Assembly (NCBI GenBank): GCA_002428985.1
Contig: DIYL01000002.1
Location: 600,637-664,636 of the forward strand
DNA length: 64,000 nucleotides
Reading direction: 5' to 3'
DNA from: Anaerolineales bacterium UBA6055
GTDB lineage: Bacteria > Chloroflexota > Anaerolineae > Aggregatilineales > Phototrophicaceae
Shown here: piece by piece, positions 1-6,338 of the stretch
Position numbering within the stretch: the stretch's first letter is position 1
Layout: every line of letters begins with the position of its first letter
Position numbers and translations under genes: made by a program
The notes under the pieces: generated by a model
Told to the model about the DNA's origin: nothing
Databases searched by the model: none
The model's input: only the letters and a program-made list of their open reading frames with translations

Positions 1-143
1 ATAAGATCGGCACCACCCTAAAAACAATGGATTATAAAGGTTGGCTGGTCTTAGAGTGTGGTCATCCGGGGCATAATCATGACAATGCCTATCAATACTA
101 TGATGGTTTGCCCGCATGTCTTGATATATTAGATAATTTTTGA
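1..143 (+). CDS. Sugar phosphate isomerase/epimerase-like protein, C-terminal fragment
   Basis: An open frame enters from the left edge and stops with TGA at 141-143, giving the last 46 or so residues of a protein. The tail contains GWLVLECGHPG and ends LPACLDILDNF. This resembles the C-terminus of xylose-isomerase-like TIM-barrel sugar phosphate isomerases/epimerases, where a conserved Glu near the end binds the metal or substrate. The next gene begins 26 bases downstream with a good ribosome site, so the two may be cotranscribed. The family call rests on a short tail and is tentative. Confidence 0.5.
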   Translation, partial: KIGTTLKTMDYKGWLVLECGHPGHNHDNAYQYYDGLPACLDILDNF

Positions 144-169
144 TGACTTATGTTTTAAAGGAGCAAAAA

Positions 170-1024
170 ATGTCAGCAATTCAAGAAGATAATAAAAAAG
201 CGGATGGGTATAAAAGTAGATGGGATAAGATTCAACGAGTATGGAAAAATAATCAACTGTTATATGGAGTTGTAGGTTTTCTTCTTGGGTTAGTTTTTTT
301 CCCCATAATACAAGCTCTGAGTAACGATCTAATAAATTTTCTTGATAATCTTTCTGCAGAGGTAATTGGAATAGTTTTCACAGTCGTATTTATAGATAGA
401 ATTTATCAGTATCGTGAGGATCAAAGACATAAAAGTACATTATTGAGAGAACTTGGAGATACAGCAAATGTTACTGTTCGCAAAGCATGGAGAGAGCTTA
501 AAGATATGAAATTGCACACCGACGGTACGCTCCAAGGAATTTCTTTAGTAAATGCAAATCTTAGTAATATAAATATGTCAACAGCAGACTTCAAAAAAAC
601 CGCACTTAATGACGCTGATCTATCTTACAGTCATTTGGTAGAAACAGATTTTTCAAAAGCTGAAATGATTAGGGCAAAACTTGATAACACCAACTTGAAA
701 CGTTCTAAGTTCAAAAAAGCAATTATGTCTAAAGTCAAAATTCGTAACGCAATCGGAATTGGCGTAGACTTTATTAGCGCAAGATTAAAATATGCCAATT
801 TCAATGATAGTCAATTTACAAAATGTAATTTCAAAGATGCCAGATTAAGAGAAGCATCCATACAAAATGCCCAATTTATAGAATGCAACATGCAGAACAC
901 AAACCTTTATAAAGCAAATCTATCAGGAACTCAATTTATTAATGTTACATTTGATCAAAATACAACCCTACCTGATGGTAGAAGATGGAATCCGAATATT
1001 CAACTAGAAGATTACACTCGTTAG
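170..1024 (+). CDS. Membrane-anchored pentapeptide-repeat protein
   Basis: This is a 284-residue protein. The ATG at 170 is chosen because AAAGGAG sits just upstream; an in-frame TTG at 140 lacks a good site. The N-terminal third has two hydrophobic segments (around YGVVGFLLGLVFFPII and VIGIVFTVVFID), followed by a short charged linker. The C-terminal half is a run of pentapeptide repeats of the A(D/N)LXX type (for example ANLSN, ADLSY, ANFND, ANLSG). Such repeats fold into a right-handed quadrilateral beta helix, which in some families mimics DNA and in others is only a scaffold. The membrane anchor argues against a gyrase-protecting role. The product is probably a membrane-associated scaffold of unknown job. 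Confidence 0.8.
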   Translation: MSAIQEDNKKADGYKSRWDKIQRVWKNNQLLYGVVGFLLGLVFFPIIQALSNDLINFLDNLSAEVIGIVFTVVFIDRIYQYREDQRHKSTLLRELGDTANVTVRKAWRELKDMKLHTDGTLQGISLVNANLSNINMSTADFKKTALNDADLSYSHLVETDFSKAEMIRAKLDNTNLKRSKFKKAIMSKVKIRNAIGIGVDFISARLKYANFNDSQFTKCNFKDARLREASIQNAQFIECNMQNTNLYKANLSGTQFINVTFDQNTTLPDGRRWNPNIQLEDYTR

Positions 1025-1056
1025 TCATCAATAGAATTATACAAAAGGGATTAATA

Positions 1057-1806
1057 GTGAAAACACTACAAGGACAGGTCGCGGTTGTAACAGGTGGCGG
1101 TGGTGGTATCGGCAGTGCAATCTGTAAGCGACTAGCAGAAGCCGGGGCGCACATTGTCATCACCTATAGCCGCAGTGCCGACAAAGCTCAAGCTATCGCC
1201 GACACACTGGAGGGAGACAACCATCTTGTTATCCAATGTGCAGTTGACGATAGTGACGCACAGGTAAATCTAGCCAAAACGATTACAGAGCATTATGGTC
1301 GGCTAGATATTCTCGTCAATAATGCTGGCATCACACGCCCCGTCCCCCATGATGACCTTGATGGACTGGATGACGACTTGATTGACCAAATTTTTCGCGT
1401 CAATTTTCGGGGTGCATTTGCATCTGTCCGCGCCTTAAAGTCATTACTTATGGCAGATGATGGGGGTATTGTGATTAATATTTCATCGATTGCCGGACGT
1501 ACAGGTGTAGGCAGCAATGTCGCTTATTGTGCCAGCAAAGCCGCTATGGATAGTATGACACGATCACTCGCCCGTGCACTTGCCCCTAAGATTCGTATGG
1601 TCTCAGTTGCGCCCGGTTGGGTCAACGGAGAATATGCAAAAAAGATGCCGCCCGAAATCATCCAAGAGCAGAACGATAAAACACCGCTGGGTCGTATCGC
1701 CGAAGCTGAAGACGTCGCCGAAACAGTGTATGCTGTGATTGCCCATCTGCCCTTTAGCACAGGTGATATTATTCCGGTGGATGGTGGCCGTCCATTAGGC
1801 ACATAA
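1057..1806 (+). CDS. SDR-family oxidoreductase, FabG-like
   Basis: This 249-residue short-chain dehydrogenase/reductase starts at GTG 1057, preceded by AAAGGGA. The upstream in-frame codons from 985 overlap the previous gene and do not look like SDR sequence. The Rossmann motif TGGGGGIG lies near residue 12, NNAG near residue 90, and the catalytic Ser and YxxxK (INISS, YCASK) at about 140-158. The C-terminus has the IPVDGGRPLG pattern of 3-oxoacyl-ACP reductase-like members. It should use NAD(P)H to reduce a carbonyl or oxidise an alcohol in the cytoplasm. The substrate cannot be read from the sequence. The chromosomal context (a sugar isomerase-like gene upstream) would also fit a sugar or polyol dehydrogenase. 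Confidence 0.85.
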   Translation: MKTLQGQVAVVTGGGGGIGSAICKRLAEAGAHIVITYSRSADKAQAIADTLEGDNHLVIQCAVDDSDAQVNLAKTITEHYGRLDILVNNAGITRPVPHDDLDGLDDDLIDQIFRVNFRGAFASVRALKSLLMADDGGIVINISSIAGRTGVGSNVAYCASKAAMDSMTRSLARALAPKIRMVSVAPGWVNGEYAKKMPPEIIQEQNDKTPLGRIAEAEDVAETVYAVIAHLPFSTGDIIPVDGGRPLGT

Positions 1807-1826
1807 TATCTTTACCGCATAACTTC

Positions 1827-1850
1827 AGGGGATAGTGCATTCTATTCCCT
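1827..1850 (+). terminator. Hairpin after the SDR gene
   Basis: AGGGGATAG at 1827-1835 pairs with CTATTCCCT at 1842-1850 (nine pairs, one of them G-U) around a six-base loop, 21 bases after the SDR stop codon. No T-run follows, so it could be a Rho-assisted terminator or an mRNA end stabiliser rather than a classic intrinsic terminator. Confidence 0.4.
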
Positions 1851-1912
1851 CAAAAATACCCCTCCTCAAGTAACAAAATATTATAAAATCGTTTGTTTTT
1901 TGTAATTCATGC

Positions 1913-1943
1913 TTGACTTGGTCGTTACGTCCAACTTTATGGT
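1913..1943 (+). promoter_or_regulatory. MerR-type promoter with 19-bp spacer and operator dyad
   Basis: A -35 box TTGACT (1913-1918) and a -10 box TATGGT (1938-1943) are separated by 19 bp, two more than the sigma-70 optimum. The spacer is covered by a near-palindrome, 1916-1936, with half sites ACTTGG and CCAACT and further internal symmetry (about 16 of 21 positions match). An overlong spacer with the dyad inside it is the hallmark of promoters activated by MerR-family regulators through DNA distortion. A MerR regulator is encoded about 1.2 kb downstream in the same operon, so autoregulation is likely. This is a prediction from sequence only. Confidence 0.65.
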
Positions 1944-2008
1944 TGTGTCAGTGAGATGAAATAGACCTCACATCATACAAAATCATATAAAGGCAAAGGA
2001 ATTACACC

Positions 2009-2497
2009 ATGAATACAGCAACAATCGACCGCAGTATCAAAATCCACGTATCCGCAGAAACCCTATGGGAAAAAACAGCCGAAGATTTTGGTGGTATCGA
2101 CAAGTGGATTGCAAGTGTCGCTGATGTGACATTCACCCCAAGTGACGATGGAGACTCACTCGGTGCTGAACGGGTTTGTGTCAGTCCATTTGGAGAAACT
2201 CATGAAACAATGGTTATCTATGATGAAGAAAACCTAACCTTCGCATACGAGATTGAAGGCTTACCGCCAATCATCGCGCGTGGCGTAAATAACTGGACAA
2301 TCACACCGATCAATGATCGCAATTCATCAATTGAAATGCGACTCGAAGTTGAATTTGCAGACATGGCAGATGATGACATGCAAGCACAGTTTCAAACACA
2401 AATCGGTGAGTTGCTTGGTCAAGCCGTTGAAGAACTCAAGCACTATGTTGAAACTGGACAACCCCACCCGCGCAAACTTCAAGCGATGCAAAGCTAA
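2009..2497 (+). CDS. SRPBCC-family protein, first paralogue
   Basis: This 162-residue protein has an AAAGGA site nine bases before the ATG. The opening (sIKIHVSAETLWEKTAEDFGGIDKW) and the alternating strand pattern fit the START/Bet v 1 helix-grip fold called SRPBCC (polyketide cyclase/dehydrase and lipid transport superfamily). These proteins hold hydrophobic ligands in a central cavity. The C-terminal helix ends ELKHYVETGQPHPRK, a signature shared almost exactly with the two other SRPBCC genes of the operon, which marks them as tandem duplicates. No catalytic residues can be assigned. It is the first gene after the MerR-type promoter. Confidence 0.8.
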   Translation: MNTATIDRSIKIHVSAETLWEKTAEDFGGIDKWIASVADVTFTPSDDGDSLGAERVCVSPFGETHETMVIYDEENLTFAYEIEGLPPIIARGVNNWTITPINDRNSSIEMRLEVEFADMADDDMQAQFQTQIGELLGQAVEELKHYVETGQPHPRKLQAMQS

Positions 2498-2514
2498 TTG
2501 AACTCGCTAATGAT

Positions 2515-2532
2515 GGACAGGTAAACCTGTCC
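2515..2532 (+). promoter_or_regulatory. Perfect hairpin between SRPBCC genes
   Basis: GGACAGG (2515-2521) and CCTGTCC (2526-2532) form a perfect seven-pair stem with a four-base TAAA loop, 18 bases after one stop and 22 before the next start. There is no T-tract. It may stabilise the upstream message or mark a processing site, so that the first SRPBCC protein is made in excess. Confidence 0.4.
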
Positions 2533-2554
2533 TCTACCTAAAGAGCGTAAACTC

Positions 2555-3046
2555 ATGAAAGTCACAAAACACATCACAATAAATGCACCTGTCCAAGAGG
2601 TTTGGCACACAGCAGCAGTTGAATTCGATAAGATTGGCATCTGGGCAAGTAATGTTAGCAATTCATCGGAAGCATCAGATACTATTGAGTTTGACGATGC
2701 ACAGATGGCAGGACGTGTCTGTACAACCAGCCTCGGTGATACTTACGAACGATTTGTTGATTTCTCAGAATCTGATCACCACTTTACGTATGCTATCGAA
2801 GGCGATGTCATGCCATTTTTTGTAAAGAAAGCACTGAACACATGGACGCTGATACCTCTATCTGATGATACAACGCAGTTAACCATGTCAGCAGAATTAG
2901 ATGTGAATCTGTTTCCAGGTAGCTTAATGCGTCTACCGATGGCGATCCAGAGCAAGAGGCTGCTCCAAGAAAACCTTGAAGAACTCAAATACTACATTGA
3001 GACTGGACAGCCACATCCGCGAAAAATCGACGCAATGAACAATTAA
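2555..3046 (+). CDS. SRPBCC-family protein, second paralogue
   Basis: This 163-residue protein begins MKVTKHITINAPVQEVWHTA, the usual first strand and helix of the SRPBCC fold. It ends with ELKYYIETGQPHPRK, nearly the same tail as the preceding gene and similar to the third copy after the MerR gene. All three proteins keep a GRVC or GRIC-type segment in the middle strand region and a Phe/Trp-rich ligand pocket. Function is probably binding or turnover of a small hydrophobic molecule. Expression should follow the MerR-type promoter, since the gaps are short and no strong terminator intervenes. Confidence 0.8.
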   Translation: MKVTKHITINAPVQEVWHTAAVEFDKIGIWASNVSNSSEASDTIEFDDAQMAGRVCTTSLGDTYERFVDFSESDHHFTYAIEGDVMPFFVKKALNTWTLIPLSDDTTQLTMSAELDVNLFPGSLMRLPMAIQSKRLLQENLEELKYYIETGQPHPRKIDAMNN

Positions 3047-3093
3047 ATCTGCGGTATAGTCAGGCAATGATATACATACAAGGAGATGGATGG

Positions 3094-3948
3094 ATGTTTA
3101 CAACAGGCGAATTTTCAAAAATTGCTCGGGTTTCACGGCGATTACTTCGCCATTACCGCGATATTGGATTATTTACACCAACTCATGTAGATAATCAATC
3201 CGGTTATCACTATTACAGCATCCATCAATTACCCGACCTAAACCGAATTCTTGCCTTACGCGACCTCGGCTTCACCCTTGAGCAAATTCAGCGCACGGTT
3301 GCTGAGGATGTCAGTCCACAGGAACTACGAGGCATGTTACAGATGCGTAAAGCAGAAATAGAACGTACTCTACTCGAAGAGTTGCAAAAGATCCGTACGA
3401 TAGAATCTCGTTTACAACTGATCGAAGCGGGTCAACCGGAACTTGAAGTCATCTTAAAGTCGATACCTAAACAAGCCTATCTATCGGCGCAATTTATCTG
3501 TGAATCGGCAGAGGATGGTCTTGAACATCTTAGTGAGATGCGCCGTTTTCTACCGAAGCAAATCAAATCCAATAAACTTGGTGAGATGGTCACAATTTTA
3601 CATTCCGACAGCTTCAAAACCGAAGATGCTGATGTAGAGATGGGCTTTGTCCTTAACCAGAGCAAGCAGCTTAAGCCAATCGACATCGACGGTCTAACCT
3701 ATGCCACACGTACACTCGAATCTGTAGATACGATGGCAACGGTTGTTGTCAATCATTCACCAGATTTTTGGCACCTCGGCACAACAGCTATCGGACACTG
3801 GATGGAAGCTAACAACTACACAATCGCTGGTCCTCAGCGTGAAATATGGCATACCTATCCGACCGATATGACAACCGCCCCAATGGTCGAGTTGCAAATA
3901 CCCGTCAAGCCAAACCCAAATTCGAAAACACTAGAACTCAAATCTTAA
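3094..3948 (+). CDS. MerR-family transcriptional regulator with effector-binding domain
   Basis: This is a 284-residue protein. The start at 3094 (MFTTGEFSKIARVS) is preferred over the in-frame ATG at 3067 because AAGGAG lies nine bases upstream and MerR proteins begin with this helix. The winged helix-turn-helix (about residues 1-70) includes LLRHYRDIGLFTP and SGYHYY. A coiled-coil dimerisation helix follows (about 75-120), then a C-terminal half resembling GyrI-like effector-binding domains. Such regulators sense small, often hydrophobic or cationic compounds and switch on promoters with 19-bp spacers, as found at 1913-1943. The gene lies between SRPBCC paralogues, so it likely controls its own operon. 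Confidence 0.9.
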   Translation: MFTTGEFSKIARVSRRLLRHYRDIGLFTPTHVDNQSGYHYYSIHQLPDLNRILALRDLGFTLEQIQRTVAEDVSPQELRGMLQMRKAEIERTLLEELQKIRTIESRLQLIEAGQPELEVILKSIPKQAYLSAQFICESAEDGLEHLSEMRRFLPKQIKSNKLGEMVTILHSDSFKTEDADVEMGFVLNQSKQLKPIDIDGLTYATRTLESVDTMATVVVNHSPDFWHLGTTAIGHWMEANNYTIAGPQREIWHTYPTDMTTAPMVELQIPVKPNPNSKTLELKS

Positions 3949-3960
3949 GGAGACATCAAC

Positions 3961-4446
3961 ATGGAAATCAAAAAACAAATCTCAATCAACGCATCATTCG
4001 ATACTGTCTGGAACATCTTATTCAACGATTTTGAACGTGTCGGCGAGTGGACAACAGCCGTTGACAACTCAGTTCCAAATCCCGATGCTAAGCCTGTAAA
4101 TGGTGAAGACCTTGGCGGACGCATCTGTGACTCACCGTTTGGACGCACTGTCGAGAATTTCATTGACTTCGATGAACTTGAAAATCGCTTCACTTATGAA
4201 GTAGCATCCGGCCTACCATTTTTCGTCAATCATGCCCAAAACACATGGCAAGTTACTCGTAATGGCGCAAAGACATTAGTCGACATGCACATGATCATGG
4301 ATCTGAATCTATTGCCCGGTAAACTCATGCAACCTGTTATGAAACGCCAGATGAATTCCCTCGTCGACAACCTGCTTGAAGAGTTGAAGCATTATGCAGA
4401 AACAGGAACCATTCACCCACGTGTTCGCCAACAACAAGCCGCATAA
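3961..4446 (+). CDS. SRPBCC-family protein, third paralogue
   Basis: This 161-residue protein starts 12 bases after the MerR gene with AAGGAGA as ribosome site. The opening MEIKKQISINASFDTVWNIL and the tail ELKHYAETGTIHPRV match the two paralogues upstream. The protein keeps the helix-grip pattern and a hydrophobic middle (SGLPFFVNHAQNTW, which parallels MPFFVKKALNTW in the second copy). Separation from its sisters by a regulator implies duplication before or during operon assembly. No enzymatic residues can be named. Confidence 0.8.
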   Translation: MEIKKQISINASFDTVWNILFNDFERVGEWTTAVDNSVPNPDAKPVNGEDLGGRICDSPFGRTVENFIDFDELENRFTYEVASGLPFFVNHAQNTWQVTRNGAKTLVDMHMIMDLNLLPGKLMQPVMKRQMNSLVDNLLEELKHYAETGTIHPRVRQQQAA

Positions 4447-4474
4447 GTCTATCAATTTATTACATAGTTTTTAA

Positions 4475-4497
4475 AGGGAGGGGCATGCCTCTTCCCT
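4475..4497 (+). terminator. Hairpin between the third SRPBCC gene and the hydrolase
   Basis: AGGGAGGGG (4475-4483) pairs with the segment at 4489-4497 (nine pairs, two of them G-U) around a five-base loop. It spans a potential ATG at 4485, which argues that translation of the hydrolase begins further downstream at 4527. It may partly terminate or attenuate the operon. Confidence 0.4.
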
Positions 4498-4526
4498 CAC
4501 TAGTTTGTTCAATCTTGGAGTCGAGT

Positions 4527-5228
4527 ATGTTTAATCAATTAAAATCTTCACATCCAGCCGACAAAACACTAAGAATCAATGATCGCACAGTCAACTACCG
4601 CGAAATTCACAGAGATAAAGGCCATCAGTTACCCATTATCATCGGTTTGCACGGTTATGGGTCATCAGAACGACAGCTTGAAACATTGGTTCCCCTGACA
4701 ATCGAACAACCTTATATCTATGTTGCGCCGCGCGCATTTGAAGCCGTGGATAACGGTGGATATGGCTGGTATCCGGTGTCAGTGAAACATAACACATTCA
4801 ACATCAATACAACGGCCATTGCTCCAGCTCTAGACGATGTTGCAACGATAATTAAAGAACTAGTCGCCATTTACAATGCCGACCCAGCACAAGTTTTTGT
4901 TGTTGGATATAGTATGGGTGGAAGTGTCAGTATGATGCTAGCCTTGACTCATCCCAATATTGCAACAGCATTTGTAGCGATGGCAGGTATCTATGACCCG
5001 GCTATTCTGACACAGCTCGCGCCAGATGAATATCTCAGAGGTGTACCATTATTCGTCGGACACGGCACACTTGATAATCTCATTTCCACAAGTGACATAC
5101 AATCAGCAACCGAATTTATGAAATCTCATGATATGCTTGTCACATTAAAACAATATCGCATCCCGCATGTTGTTGGTGCACAAGAACGTGAAGATGTATC
5201 GGCGTGGTTGAATAAATTACTGGCATAA
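4527..5228 (+). CDS. Alpha/beta hydrolase, carboxylesterase/phospholipase-like
   Basis: This is a serine hydrolase of 233 residues from the ATG at 4527, which has GGAG upstream. An in-frame ATG at 4485 sits inside a hairpin loop. The oxyanion-hole segment GLHGYGSS is near residue 38 and the nucleophile elbow GYSMGGS near 130. A probable acid lies in HGTLDN and the catalytic His in IPHVV near the C-terminus. This layout matches the carboxylesterase/phospholipase (YpfH or EstB-like) family, which cleaves short-chain esters. The gene closes the MerR/SRPBCC operon. A plausible but unproven role is release or detoxification of an ester whose parts the SRPBCC proteins bind. Confidence 0.85.
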   Translation: MFNQLKSSHPADKTLRINDRTVNYREIHRDKGHQLPIIIGLHGYGSSERQLETLVPLTIEQPYIYVAPRAFEAVDNGGYGWYPVSVKHNTFNINTTAIAPALDDVATIIKELVAIYNADPAQVFVVGYSMGGSVSMMLALTHPNIATAFVAMAGIYDPAILTQLAPDEYLRGVPLFVGHGTLDNLISTSDIQSATEFMKSHDMLVTLKQYRIPHVVGAQEREDVSAWLNKLLA

Positions 5229-5260
5229 AAAAACAGGCAATGTCTGCCTGTTTCTTTACA
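5227..5260. terminator. Bidirectional intrinsic terminator
   Basis: AAACAGGCA (5231-5239) and TGCCTGTTT (5245-5253) form a perfect nine-pair stem with a five-base loop. An A-run lies on the left and T-rich sequence on the right, so it can act on both strands. It sits between the convergent hydrolase gene and the secreted calcium-repeat gene. Confidence 0.8.
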
Positions 5261-5282
5261 GTCTTGAGTTTAGATTTGTCGA

Positions 5283-6230
5283 TTAGTTGGGGTTTTTATC
5301 CCGCCAAGTCCATGTACCATCAGGGGCAATCGTGATGTTAATATCGTCATCAACTAACATAGGAAATATTTCAGTTTCACCGTCTTTAGTCAGTTTTTGC
5401 ATCAACAAGTATACATTGAGTTGATAAATCGAATTACCTGCTTGATCGTTACCGACAATAAATAAAACAGTCATGTTGGATGGATCAAGCGTTTCAATAT
5501 TAAGGACTTTACCGCCTTCAAGCTCTGGTGCATAGTTGCCGGCATCTTCATAAGCATCACTTGCCATTATGTTTGCGAAATCGTCCACGAGTGCAGTTGC
5601 GATATAACGGCAACCTTCTTCTGAACAAAAACCGTATAATCCAACGCCATCTGATCCAAAAAATCCAAAGACAAGGCTGTTATCACTGCGATACGGACTC
5701 TCGCAAGCATCGCCGGCTTCTGTCCCAAAGCTATCCGCTTGATCGGAGTTTGGACTGAAAACACAATTATCCTCTGCATCTATGATTCCATCGCCATCAA
5801 TGTCACTTGGCTCAGGTTCGGCATCGCCGTCACTATCATTATCATCAGATTGTTCAATAATTACGATCTCAACCTCATCTTCGCAACCATCTATAATAAT
5901 AACTGGCGGTAATCCTTCAATCTCATCACCTGAAGTTGCTTCGAAAGATGATAAGTCATTGCTTACAAACTCGGGTAAAATTCCAGTATCTAAACCCGGC
6001 AAGATTTCGCATGGATCGAAATCTTCGCAATCATCTTCTGGAGGTTCTACAGGGATTACTGCGCCTATATATGGACTACTATCGCGTGATGTTAAATCTT
6101 CGCAGTCTTCAACAGCAAGCCCTTGTATCGGATCAATAACATCAAGGGATGAATCATAATCTGCAAGTACATGAGATATACTCATCATGCTTAACAAGAC
6201 ACTGAGTAACACTACAGTCATTTTTTTCAT
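5283..6230 (-). CDS. Secreted acidic protein with thrombospondin type 3-like calcium repeat
   Basis: This 315-residue protein has a clear signal peptide (MKKMTVVLLSVLLSMMSISHVLA) and GAGGG upstream of its start. The middle is strongly acidic and contains a thrombospondin type 3-like repeat (DIDGDGIIDAEDNC followed by SDQADSFG), whose spaced Asp residues bind calcium. Many Cys residues in the exported part suggest disulfides. The C-terminal 120 residues form a beta-rich domain with no family I recognise, ending APDGTWTWRDKNPN. It is exported, probably to the surface or medium. The function is unknown; calcium-stabilised adhesion is a guess. Confidence 0.75.
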   Translation of the reverse strand: MKKMTVVLLSVLLSMMSISHVLADYDSSLDVIDPIQGLAVEDCEDLTSRDSSPYIGAVIPVEPPEDDCEDFDPCEILPGLDTGILPEFVSNDLSSFEATSGDEIEGLPPVIIIDGCEDEVEIVIIEQSDDNDSDGDAEPEPSDIDGDGIIDAEDNCVFSPNSDQADSFGTEAGDACESPYRSDNSLVFGFFGSDGVGLYGFCSEEGCRYIATALVDDFANIMASDAYEDAGNYAPELEGGKVLNIETLDPSNMTVLFIVGNDQAGNSIYQLNVYLLMQKLTKDGETEIFPMLVDDDINITIAPDGTWTWRDKNPN

Positions 6231-6338
6231 AGAAACCCTCTGGTTTTTGTCATTCTGTAATGTAGTGTAACTTATGTTGAGATACCGTAACTTAAATCCA
6301 CCTTAAATCTTCTCAAGGCGAAATTATCAAGGCGGTTT

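Noticed and set aside
140..169. Possible longer start (TTG at 140) of the pentapeptide protein
   Set aside because: The ATG at 170 has a strong AAAGGAG site, and the extra residues carry no clear signal.
945..1163. Minus-strand frame over the pentapeptide and SDR genes
   Set aside because: It is antisense to two well-supported genes with low-complexity translation and no ribosome site.
4485..4526. Upstream ATG of the hydrolase
   Set aside because: It lies inside the loop of a hairpin, and the hydrolase fold begins after 4527.
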